Shown here: piece by piece, positions 1 to 4,490 of the stretch
Numbering within the stretch: the first letter of the stretch is position 1
Layout of the letters: each line of letters begins with the position of its first letter
Assembly: GCA_023430945.1 (NCBI GenBank)
Contig: JAEYYE010000077.1
Location: 1-5,078 of the forward strand
Reading direction: 5' to 3'
Origin: Bacteroidota bacterium
GTDB taxonomy: Bacteria; Bacteroidota; Bacteroidia; Flavobacteriales_F; PHOS-HE28
Length of the DNA stretch: 5,078 bases
Program-made: the position numbers and the translations under genes
Notes under the pieces: model-generated
The model's input: the letters and a program-made list of their open reading frames with translations, nothing else
What the model was told of the DNA's origin: nothing
The model's database searches: none

Positions 1-235
1 CATCGCAGGGATCTCCTGGGCTTCCAATTGTAAGATCCCAGTCCCAACATATACCCTTGCATTCACATTGCAAGGTCCAGGCATCTTCACTTGTGTACGA
101 ATTCCCATCATCACACGGCGTCCCCGGCAAAGCGCTGCCACCATCCACACCCATGCAATCCAGTTGCGCGGAAACGTTTGGAGAGAAGAAGAGTGCTGCT
201 AGAATTGCGAGAAGAGCGAATAGCCGTGCATTCAT
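1..235 (-). CDS. Secreted Cys-rich repeat protein, N-terminal part (runs off left edge)
   Basis: Reading the minus strand from an ATG at 235 gives 78 open codons to the window edge, so the gene is partial. Residues 1-23 form a clear signal peptide: MNAR, a hydrophobic core rich in L, A and F, and a VSA|Q cleavage site. The mature part is Cys-rich (C27, C41, C57, C59, C63, C77). One unit, DCMGVDGGSALPGTPCDDGN followed by a Trp and a CEC pair, is followed by the start of a second (GSPGDPCD). From memory, GTPCDDGN-type units occur in secreted or surface proteins of Flavobacteriales, often exported by the type IX system. The C-terminal sorting domain that would confirm this is outside the window. 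It is exported to the periplasm or beyond; its function is not recognisable. No Shine-Dalgarno is seen, and A-rich bases precede the ATG. The gene lies downstream of ruvB on the same strand, but a candidate terminator separates them. Confidence 0.72.
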   Translation of the reverse strand, partial: MNARLFALLAILAALFFSPNVSAQLDCMGVDGGSALPGTPCDDGNSYTSEDAWTLQCECKGICWDWDLTIGSPGDPCD

Positions 236-326
236 TTCGATCTGTTTTTGTTGAAGGACCAAAACCCACGACCGACAACGCACCCTCCTTCAGATGATGA
301 AAATAATACAACACGATCACGAACTG

Positions 327-351
327 AAAAAAATATCCAGTCAGTGGAATA
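327..351 (-). terminator. Candidate intrinsic terminator of ruvB
   Basis: Read on the minus strand, 22 nt after the ruvB stop, TATTCCA-CTGAC-TGGATA can fold into a six-pair stem with one bulged T and a 5-nt loop. A run of seven T follows immediately. The stem is AT-rich and short, so the terminator may be weak. Position and the T tract support the call; folding energy was not computed. Confidence 0.5.
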
Positions 352-372
352 AGTAAATGCTCGCTGGCCGGT

Positions 373-1395
373 CTACTCGAACAAACTACCCGGCTTCGCG
401 CTTGGTACGCGACCAAGATGGCGATAAGCTCTTTCCGTGGCCTGGCGCCCGCGCGGTGTGCGTTGCAGGTAACCTTCCATGATCAGGAAAGGCTCGTACA
501 CTTCTTCGATCGTGCCGGCCTCTTCCCCGACTGCAGTGGCAACGGTGTTCAAGCCAACAGGACCGCCGCTGAATTTATCGATGATGGCACCGAGGATCCG
601 GTTGTCCATTTCATCCAGGCCGTGCGCATCCACGTTCAATGCCTTCAACGCATGTTGAGCGATCGGAAGCTTGATGGTTCCATCGCCTTGGATCTGCGCG
701 AAATCACGCACGCGGCGCAACAACGCATTTGCGATCCGCGGTGTTCCGCGGCTTCTTCGCGCGATCTCCGAAGCGGCTTCATCATCGATCGGAACGCCGA
801 GCAATCCTGCGCTGCGTTTGATGATTCCTTGCAAGGTTTGCGCGTCGTAATAATCGAGCCGGCTGTTGATGCCGAAACGTGCGCGCAATGGCGCGGTGAG
901 CAATCCGCTGCGCGTGGTGGCACCAACGAGCGTGAACGGATTCAGCGCGATCTGCACGGTGCGCGCATTCGGGCCGGCATCGATCACCAGATCGATGCGA
1001 TAATCCTCCATTGCGCTGTAGAGGTATTCCTCGATGATCGGTGAAAGCCGGTGGATCTCGTCGATGAAAAGCACATCGTGCGATCCGAGGTTGGTGAGCA
1101 GGCCGGCGAGATCGGCGGGCTTGTCGAGAACAGGCCCGCTGGTGATGCGGATGCCGACGCCCATTTCCGCCGCTACGATGTTGGCAAGCGTTGTTTTTCC
1201 CAAGCCTGGCGGGCCATGCAGGAGCACATGATCGAGCGCTTCGCCACGTTGTTTCGCGGCCTGCACGAACACCTTGAGGTTGTCCGTAACGGTGCGTTGG
1301 CCGGCGAACTCCTCGAAACGCCGCGGACGCAGCACTTGTTCGAGTTCTTTATCTGAAGCCGATCGCTGCTCCTGCCGTGGATCGAAGTTGGCCAT
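373..1395 (-). CDS. ruvB: Holliday junction branch migration ATPase RuvB
   Basis: RuvB is the hexameric AAA+ motor that, with RuvA, drives branch migration of Holliday junctions in recombinational repair. The 340-residue product has every expected element. Walker A is GPPGLGKT (61-68) and Walker B is VLFIDE (108-113). Sensor 1 lies in GATTR (158-162), the arginine-finger segment is PLRARFG (169-175), and sensor 2 is GTPR (217-220). The C-terminal winged-helix DNA-binding domain (about 272-330) contains FSGGPVGLNTVA and ends in the basic stretch QRTPRGRQAT. The frame is open upstream to 1647. I place the start at 1395 because the 84 extra residues look like translated intergenic DNA, 340 residues is the usual family length, and a -7 promoter box lies just upstream of this ATG. 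Neither ruvA nor ruvC is adjacent, which is common in Bacteroidota. No defect is seen. Confidence 0.97.
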   Translation of the reverse strand: MANFDPRQEQRSASDKELEQVLRPRRFEEFAGQRTVTDNLKVFVQAAKQRGEALDHVLLHGPPGLGKTTLANIVAAEMGVGIRITSGPVLDKPADLAGLLTNLGSHDVLFIDEIHRLSPIIEEYLYSAMEDYRIDLVIDAGPNARTVQIALNPFTLVGATTRSGLLTAPLRARFGINSRLDYYDAQTLQGIIKRSAGLLGVPIDDEAASEIARRSRGTPRIANALLRRVRDFAQIQGDGTIKLPIAQHALKALNVDAHGLDEMDNRILGAIIDKFSGGPVGLNTVATAVGEEAGTIEEVYEPFLIMEGYLQRTPRGRQATERAYRHLGRVPSAKPGSLFE

Positions 1396-1406
1396 GGATG
1401 ATGCGC

Positions 1407-1414
1407 CAAAGGTA
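1407..1414 (-). promoter_or_regulatory. Bacteroidota -7 box of ruvB
   Basis: TACCTTTG on the minus strand is a perfect TAnnTTTG and ends 11 nt before the ruvB ATG at 1395. Transcription would begin only a few bases before the start codon, giving a very short leader. No TTG is present at the usual -33 distance, where the end of repeat copy A lies. The box supports the shorter ruvB start. Confidence 0.65.
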
Positions 1415-1431
1415 GGATCCGTGCGTGATGT

Positions 1432-1545
1432 GCGTGAGGGCCCCGCAGTACTGCGGGGGAAGTGGAAAGCCCGGACGGTGCGCAGCGCCGGAGGACTTGC
1501 AACGGACAGCCCGACGCCACCGGCTTTTGCGGTGGCGGCACGCCC
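1432..1545. repeat. Structured intergenic repeat, copy A (114 bp)
   Basis: The element is bounded by complementary ends, GCGTG (1432-1436) and CACGC (1539-1543). It contains three internal hairpins: the perfect palindrome at 1441-1458, CGGTGC/GCGCCG with a GCA loop (1476-1490), and GCCACCG/CGGTGGC (1516-1536). It shares ordered blocks with copy B at 4234-4346: (A)GGG after the outer end, AGTGGAAAGC versus AGCGGGAAGC, GGACTTG, and CCCGACG. The two copies have the same orientation and nearly the same length. From memory, similar units (GGGCTTTCCGC... CCCTAACGC on the other strand) are scattered through Bacteroidota genomes; I know no established name or function. Seven A follow it on the plus strand. 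It could be a REP-like mobile or non-autonomous element, or a structured RNA. It sits between the divergent ruvB and rrf2-family genes. Confidence 0.7.
1441..1458. repeat. 18-bp perfect palindrome within copy A
   Basis: CCCCGCAGTACTGCGGGG is a perfect GC-rich palindrome that can form a 7-bp stem with a 4-nt loop. It is absent from copy B, where a few bases (ATGGC) occupy the same place. It therefore looks like an insertion into, or a variable arm of, the repeat. No T tract follows on either strand, so it is not a standard terminator. Confidence 0.7.
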
Positions 1546-1582
1546 AAAAAAATAAACTGACGGATCTTTCGGTTGACCCGTG

Positions 1583-1590
1583 TACCTATA
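1583..1590 (+). promoter_or_regulatory. Weak candidate -7 box for the Rrf2 regulator gene
   Basis: TACCTATA resembles TACCTTTG with two mismatches and lies 20 nt before the ATG at 1611, similar to the spacing at the globin and CBS-type promoters. The only -33 candidate is CTG at 1557-1559. This is a weak match, given as the best available candidate in the interval. Confidence 0.25.
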
Positions 1591-1610
1591 CTTCACGAAC
1601 TTCGCGGCCG

Positions 1611-2054
1611 ATGTTCTCCAAGGCGTGCGAATATGGGATACGTGCAATGCTGCACATCGCTGCGAAAAGCCAGAAGGGTGAACGCACGAGCCTTGCCGAT
1701 ATAGCTGCGAGCACCGACTCGCCGATCGCCTTCATGGCGAAGATCCTGCAGAAATTGGTGAGGGCGAAACTACTCCTTTCGATGAAAGGTCCCGGGGGCG
1801 GTTTCGCGCTGCCACCCGATCTTGCGCGGCAGGTTCGGTTGAGCCAGATCGTTTCCACGATCGATGGCGACGAGATCTATGTGGGTTGCGCCCTGGGCAT
1901 GCCACATTGCGATCCGCTGCACCCGTGCCCGCTGCACGACAAGTTCGCTTCGATCCGCAGCGATCTACGCCGCATGCTGGAGAATTCGACCGTGGAGGAG
2001 CTCACCCAGGGCGTGATGTGCGGTTCGAGCTTCCTGCGAAGATCCGGTATATGA
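1611..2054 (+). CDS. Rrf2-family transcriptional regulator, probable Fe-S/NO sensor
   Basis: The 147-residue product is a typical Rrf2 protein (IscR/NsrR/RsrR relatives). Its N-terminal winged helix starts MFSKACEYGIRAML and includes ERTSLADIAASTDSPIAFMAKILQKLVRAKLL and the wing GPGGGF (60-65). A dimerisation helix and cluster-binding loop follow. The loop has C93, C100 and C106 plus H109 (C-x6-C-x5-C-x2-H), close to IscR's three Cys and His. E7 aligns with the acidic cluster ligand reported in NsrR (Asp8) and RsrR (Glu8). C6 and C137 are extra cysteines. It should bind an Fe-S cluster whose loss or nitrosylation changes DNA binding. The position directly before globin and RIC genes suggests an NsrR-like role, which is inference. 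I chose the ATG at 1611 because the family begins right before this helix; the open frame to 1425 crosses the repeat. The stop lies inside the palindrome at 2051-2064. Confidence 0.9.
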   Translation: MFSKACEYGIRAMLHIAAKSQKGERTSLADIAASTDSPIAFMAKILQKLVRAKLLLSMKGPGGGFALPPDLARQVRLSQIVSTIDGDEIYVGCALGMPHCDPLHPCPLHDKFASIRSDLRRMLENSTVEELTQGVMCGSSFLRRSGI

Positions 2055-2070
2055 CGGTCGTCATTTTTTT
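2051..2070 (+). terminator. Palindrome ATGACG-GT-CGTCAT plus T7: weak terminator or operator
   Basis: A perfect inverted repeat (2051-2064) overlaps the stop codon of the Rrf2-family gene and is followed by T at 2064-2070. Folded as ATGAC/GTCAT with a GGTC loop plus a T run, it could be a weak intrinsic terminator separating the regulator from the globin operon. Read as DNA, ATGAC-N4-GTCAT has the 5-4-5 spacing of Crp/Fnr-family sites (TTGAC/T-N4-G/ATCAA). It would then be an upstream site about 117 bp before the predicted globin transcription start. The sequence does not decide between these. Confidence 0.45.
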
Positions 2071-2130
2071 GATCCCGGTGCCGTAGGAGATTTGTGATCG
2101 ATAAAGGTGGCGATCGAATGCTTCAAAATC

Positions 2131-2144
2131 GGACAAACTTGTCC
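2131..2144. promoter_or_regulatory. Inverted repeat overlapping the globin -33 region: candidate operator
   Basis: GGACAAACTTGTCC is a perfect 6-2-6 inverted repeat. Its right half contains the TTG (2139-2141) that would be the -33 element of the globin promoter, so a bound protein would cover it. The adjacent Rrf2-family regulator is the natural candidate ligand. A Crp/Fnr-type activator centred near -37 is the alternative. No second copy is present before the regulator gene itself. Confidence 0.5.
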
Positions 2145-2171
2145 TTAGATGGATCGGCGGATCTAACTTTG
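2139..2171 (+). promoter_or_regulatory. Promoter of the globin-RIC operon (TTG-N22-TAACTTTG)
   Basis: TTG at 2139-2141 and a perfect TAnnTTTG (TAACTTTG, 2164-2171) are separated by 22 bp, within the spacing known for Bacteroidota housekeeping promoters. Transcription would begin near 2175, giving a leader of about 15 nt before the ATG at 2190. The promoter lies inside the longer open frame that starts at GTG 2094, which argues that the first 32 codons of that frame are not translated. Confidence 0.68.
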
Positions 2172-2189
2172 GAGCAGGGACCAAGGAAG

Positions 2190-2591
2190 ATGGAACAGGC
2201 GGAAAAACAGGATATCTCCACGCGGGAACACATACGCACACTGGTTGATACCTTCTATGCGCAAGTGCGGATCGATCCGTTGCTCGGCGGCATCTTCAAC
2301 GGTGTGATCGGCGATCGGTGGCCGCAGCATCTGGAGAAGATGTACACGTTCTGGGGAACGATCCTGATCAACGAAGCTTCGTACTCCGGAGCGCCGTTCC
2401 GCCCGCATGCGCAATTGCCGGTGCAGCAACTGCACTTCGATCGGTGGCTGGATCTTTTCCACGGAACGGTGGATTCACTATTCAGCGGGCCGGTGGCGGA
2501 TCTGGCGCACATGAACGCCGAGCGCATGGCCGAAATGTTCATGGCGCGGATCACCACACTTCGTGAACGGCCCGATCGGTTCATTCAATGA
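2190..2591 (+). CDS. Truncated haemoglobin, group III (P) type
   Basis: A small haem protein of 133 residues with the two-over-two globin fold, likely acting in the cytoplasm on NO or O2. Landmarks match group III proteins such as Campylobacter Ctb. They are Tyr B10 (Y23 in TFYAQV), distal His E7 (H47 in WPQHLEKMYTFW), proximal His F8 (H73 in FRPHAQL) and Trp G8 (W86 in FDRWLDLF). The frame is open from a GTG at 2094 that has AGGAGA just before it, which would give 165 residues. I prefer ATG 2190 because family similarity begins at about residue 8, the length then fits, and a strong promoter lies between the two starts. The stop overlaps the next start as ATGA. Linkage to an Rrf2 regulator and RIC suggests nitric oxide detoxification; the catalytic chemistry cannot be read from sequence. 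Confidence 0.9.
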   Translation: MEQAEKQDISTREHIRTLVDTFYAQVRIDPLLGGIFNGVIGDRWPQHLEKMYTFWGTILINEASYSGAPFRPHAQLPVQQLHFDRWLDLFHGTVDSLFSGPVADLAHMNAERMAEMFMARITTLRERPDRFIQ

Positions 2592-3046
2592 GAACCCAGG
2601 TCGCATATCCGATCGCACTGATCTGCGCTTTCACGTGGATCGGTTTCGTATGTGCGATCAGTTTCATGGAAGCCTGGCTGAAATTCAGGGCACACGGTGT
2701 TTCACTTCCGATCGGACTTGGGATCGGCCGGCTGGTATTCAATGCGCTCAACAAGGTCGAGTGGGTGCTGGCGCTTGCGATCGCCATCGACCTGGTGCGC
2801 AACATGCCCATGCCGCGAAACCTCGTACCGATCGGTATCGCGATCGTGCTGCTCGTGGTGCAGACGTTCTGGCTGCTGCCGGCGCTCGATGAGCGTGCCC
2901 TGTTGGTGATCCACGGCCAGGGTGCGGCACCCTCGAACCTGCATTTCGTGTACGTGGCCTTTGAAGTGATCAAGGTGACCTGCCTGATCGTTTTCGGGAT
3001 CATGCTTTTCAACTCCGAACCAACGCTTGCAAGAGCAACGAACTGA
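2588..3046 (+). CDS. Uncharacterised four-helix membrane protein
   Basis: The 152-residue product has four predicted membrane helices: about 5-26, 42-70, 79-100 and 118-141. There is no signal peptide cleavage site and the tails are short. Polar and charged residues sit in or beside the helices: E28, R48, N55 and E58 in IGRLVFNALNKVEW, H109, H119, and E126 with K129. These could form a binding or proton-relay site. I recognise no named family with confidence. The layout loosely recalls small four-helix membrane families such as DUF4149/TMEM205, but that is a guess. It overlaps the globin stop by 4 nt (ATGA), implying translational coupling, and ends 9 nt before the RIC gene, so it belongs to the same operon. 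A role in NO, O2 or metal handling at the inner membrane is inference from context only. Confidence 0.85.
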   Translation: MRTQVAYPIALICAFTWIGFVCAISFMEAWLKFRAHGVSLPIGLGIGRLVFNALNKVEWVLALAIAIDLVRNMPMPRNLVPIGIAIVLLVVQTFWLLPALDERALLVIHGQGAAPSNLHFVYVAFEVIKVTCLIVFGIMLFNSEPTLARATN

Positions 3047-3055
3047 ACCAAAAAA

Positions 3056-3790
3056 ATGAACATCACGACAGACAAGACGATCGGATCCATCGTGGCCGAT
3101 GATTACCGCGCAGCTTCCGTACTCACCGCACATGGCATCGACTTCTGCTGCAAGGGCGGCCGCACCGTGGAAGAGGTATGCAAGAGCAAGGGCCTCGATC
3201 CGGCGGATCTCACACGCGAGATCCTCGAAGTGCTTTCGCGCGATGCGAACGTGGGCGACGCCTACAAGGAATGGACGATGAGCCGGCTCACCGAGCATGT
3301 TGAACAGGTGCACCACCGCTACGTAGAAGCACAGAGCACCGTGCTGAAGATCTACCTGAGCAAACTTTGCAAAGTGCATGGTGACAGGCACCCGGAACTG
3401 TTCGAGATCTTCAATGAATTCGAGGAGTGCAGCGAGGCGATGGCCGTTCACATGAAGAAAGAGGAATTGATCCTTTTCCCCTTCATCCGCAAAATGGAGA
3501 AGGCGAACGCTGAAGGGATCGCCATGCCGGTGGCCCAATTCGGCACGGTGAACAACCCGGTGCAGATGATGATGGAGGACCATGATCATGAAGGCGAGCG
3601 ATTCCGCCGGATCGAGAAGCTGACGAACGGCTACCAGAATCCGCCAGATGGATGCGCCACATACAGCACGGCGATGAACATGTTGCGCGAATTCGAACAG
3701 GACCTGCACATGCACATCCACCTGGAGAACAATATCCTTTTCCCCCGCGCGATCGAAATGGAACAGAAGATGCGCCATGCCACCGCTTGA
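3056..3790 (+). CDS. ric: Iron-sulfur cluster repair di-iron protein RIC (ScdA/YtfE/DnrN)
   Basis: RIC is a cytoplasmic di-iron protein that restores Fe-S centres damaged by nitric oxide or peroxide. Both domains are complete in the 244 residues. The ScdA N-terminal domain (about 1-60) starts with TIGSIVADDYRAASVLTAHGIDF and carries the conserved CC pair (C31, C32) in FCCKGGRT. The hemerythrin-like domain (about 75-235) has candidate iron ligands at H86 or H87, H108 or H112, H132 with E136 (H-x3-E in VHMKKEELILFP), H176 in MEDHDHEG, and H220 with E224 (H-x3-E before NNILFP). This pattern matches the E. coli YtfE ligand set. The start is preceded by AACCAAAAAA, an A-rich signal typical of Bacteroidota, with no Shine-Dalgarno. 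It overlaps the next gene by 14 nt. Regulation is probably by the promoter at 2139-2171. Confidence 0.94.
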   Translation: MNITTDKTIGSIVADDYRAASVLTAHGIDFCCKGGRTVEEVCKSKGLDPADLTREILEVLSRDANVGDAYKEWTMSRLTEHVEQVHHRYVEAQSTVLKIYLSKLCKVHGDRHPELFEIFNEFEECSEAMAVHMKKEELILFPFIRKMEKANAEGIAMPVAQFGTVNNPVQMMMEDHDHEGERFRRIEKLTNGYQNPPDGCATYSTAMNMLREFEQDLHMHIHLENNILFPRAIEMEQKMRHATA

Positions 3791-4214
3791 ACGGCATCCG
3801 CTACTGCGTCCGTTGAGCCGCGAACACCACGAGGGACTGCTCTTTTGTTGGAAACTGCGCCAGGGCCTCGCGAAAAGCGTGGGGCCCGCGCAACTCCAGC
3901 AGCAAGCCCGTGAAACCTACCATGCCCACCTGCTCCCGCATTTCGCGATCGAAGAGGAGGCGGTATTCCCGGTGCTCGGGCGCGGGCACCCGTTGGTGAT
4001 GCAGGCACTGGCCGAGCATGCGAAGCTCACTGCGGAATTCCTTCGAAAGGATCATGATGAACGATCACTCTTCGATCTGCAGCGATCCCTGGATGAACAC
4101 ATCCGGTTCGAGGAGCGCGTACTTTTTCCGATCGTGCAGGAGAATGCCAGTGAAGAACAGCTGGCCTACATCGAACAGGTGCATGGTGGCATCGCCGATC
4201 ATATTTCAACGTAG
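3777..4214 (+). CDS. Stand-alone hemerythrin-like HHE protein
   Basis: A 145-residue helical protein with the full set of hemerythrin-like iron ligands: H17 or H18 in PLSREHHEG, H55 with E59 (H-x3-E in HFAIEEEAVFP), H81 in ALAEHAKL, and H108 with E112 (H-x3-E in HIRFEERVLFP). It should bind a di-iron site in the cytoplasm; no signal peptide is seen. It lacks the ScdA N-terminal domain, so it is not a second RIC. O2 or NO binding, iron storage or delivery to RIC are all possible. It overlaps the RIC gene by 14 nt in another frame, so it is almost certainly cotranscribed and perhaps translationally coupled, and is the last gene of the operon. No clear intrinsic terminator follows. Repeat copy B begins 20 nt after the stop. 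Confidence 0.87.
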   Translation: MPPLERHPLLRPLSREHHEGLLFCWKLRQGLAKSVGPAQLQQQARETYHAHLLPHFAIEEEAVFPVLGRGHPLVMQALAEHAKLTAEFLRKDHDERSLFDLQRSLDEHIRFEERVLFPIVQENASEEQLAYIEQVHGGIADHIST

Positions 4215-4233
4215 GCTGTGATCGACGTGAGGT

Positions 4234-4346
4234 TGTGTTAGGGATGGCAGCGGGAAGCGCGCAAGCGAGGCTTTTGCGAGTGCGGACTTGAACCCCTTCG
4301 GCAAGCTCAGGATGAACTTCTGGCCCGACGGCTCTGCCGGAACACA
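4234..4346. repeat. Structured intergenic repeat, copy B (113 bp)
   Basis: A diverged copy of the element at 1432-1545, in the same orientation. The outer ends TGTGTT (4234-4239) and AACACA (4341-4346) are complementary. They differ in sequence from the ends of copy A but pair equally well, which looks like compensatory change. Shared blocks in order are TAGGG, AGCGGGAAGC (4249-4258), GGACTTG (4284-4290) and CCCGACG (4324-4330). Internal hairpins are CGCAA/TTGCG (4260-4278) and CGGC/GCCG (4329-4339). Between GGACTTG and CCCGACG it has 33 nt, against 10 nt in copy A, because a second short repeat lies there. It follows the last gene of the NO cassette and might affect transcript ends. Confidence 0.6.
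4293..4320. repeat. Short repeat nested in copy B (CCTTCGGCAAGCTCAGGATG type)
   Basis: This 28-bp stretch accounts for the extra length of copy B relative to copy A. From memory, close variants (CCTTCGACAAGCTCAGGGTG and relatives) are scattered in intergenic regions of many environmental bacteria; on the opposite strand they translate as HPELAEG-like strings. No copy-number check was possible in this window. Confidence 0.5.
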
Positions 4347-4417
4347 CAAGTTCAGTTGTGAATTGCAAGTGGCGCGATCTGGCAGGTTCGTAGAAGACCC
4401 TCACGAAGCGCACATTT

Positions 4418-4445
4418 CCTGACAACTGGCAACTGACAACTGTCA
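4418..4445. repeat. 7-bp tandem repeat, four units
   Basis: The units are CCTGACA, ACTGGCA, ACTGACA and ACTGTCA, giving a consensus of ACTGNCA. The array ends 12 nt before the -7 box of the downstream gene, so it covers that promoter's -33 region. It may be a variable-number repeat or a passive intergenic repeat. Confidence 0.6.
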
Positions 4446-4457
4446 AAGGCCCCGCCG

Positions 4458-4465
4458 TACCTTTG
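4458..4465 (+). promoter_or_regulatory. Bacteroidota -7 box of the CBS-type gene
   Basis: TACCTTTG is a perfect TAnnTTTG and ends 25 nt before the ATG at 4491. The best -33 candidate is CTG at 4433-4435 (22-bp spacer), inside the 7-bp tandem repeat. The predicted leader is about 20 nt. Confidence 0.6.
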
Positions 4466-4490
4466 CTGCCGCAAATCCGCGCCACCGCTC

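Noticed and set aside
418..1044. 208-codon open frame on the plus strand inside ruvB
   Set aside because: It is antisense to a well-conserved complete ruvB and has no recognisable motif.
1461..1545. Possible RNase P RNA fragment (GTGGAAAGCCCGGAC resembles its conserved 5' strand)
   Set aside because: The element is only 114 bp, the matching 3' P4 strand is absent, and the second copy has lost the similarity.
1573..1592. Sigma70-like TTGACC and TATACT before the regulator gene
   Set aside because: The spacer is only 8 bp, too short for a promoter, and this promoter type is not typical of Bacteroidota.
1425..1610. N-terminal extension of the Rrf2 regulator by 62 codons
   Set aside because: The extension translates repeat copy A; the family begins just before the helix starting at the ATG at 1611.
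1396..1647. N-terminal extension of ruvB by 84 codons
   Set aside because: It crosses the structured repeat and the ruvB -7 box, looks like non-coding translation, and the remaining 340 residues already match the usual RuvB length.
3581..3590. Palindrome CATGATCATG
   Set aside because: It lies inside the RIC gene and is explained by codons for the HDH iron-ligand motif.
2702..3778. Long 358-codon open frame on the minus strand
   Set aside because: It lies antisense to the membrane protein and RIC genes, has no recognisable domain, and is His/Arg-rich as expected of a shadow of GC-rich coding DNA.
4234..4346. Integron attC-like site, since the ends contain GTT and AAC
   Set aside because: GTTAGGG misses the GTTRRRY consensus, the left half lacks a matching RYYYAAC, and copy A has GTG instead of GTT.
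4027..4485. 152-codon minus-strand open frame across the intergenic region
   Set aside because: It translates repeat copy B, the nested repeat and the tandem repeat (HPELAEG and SCQLS strings) and runs into the hemerythrin gene antisense.
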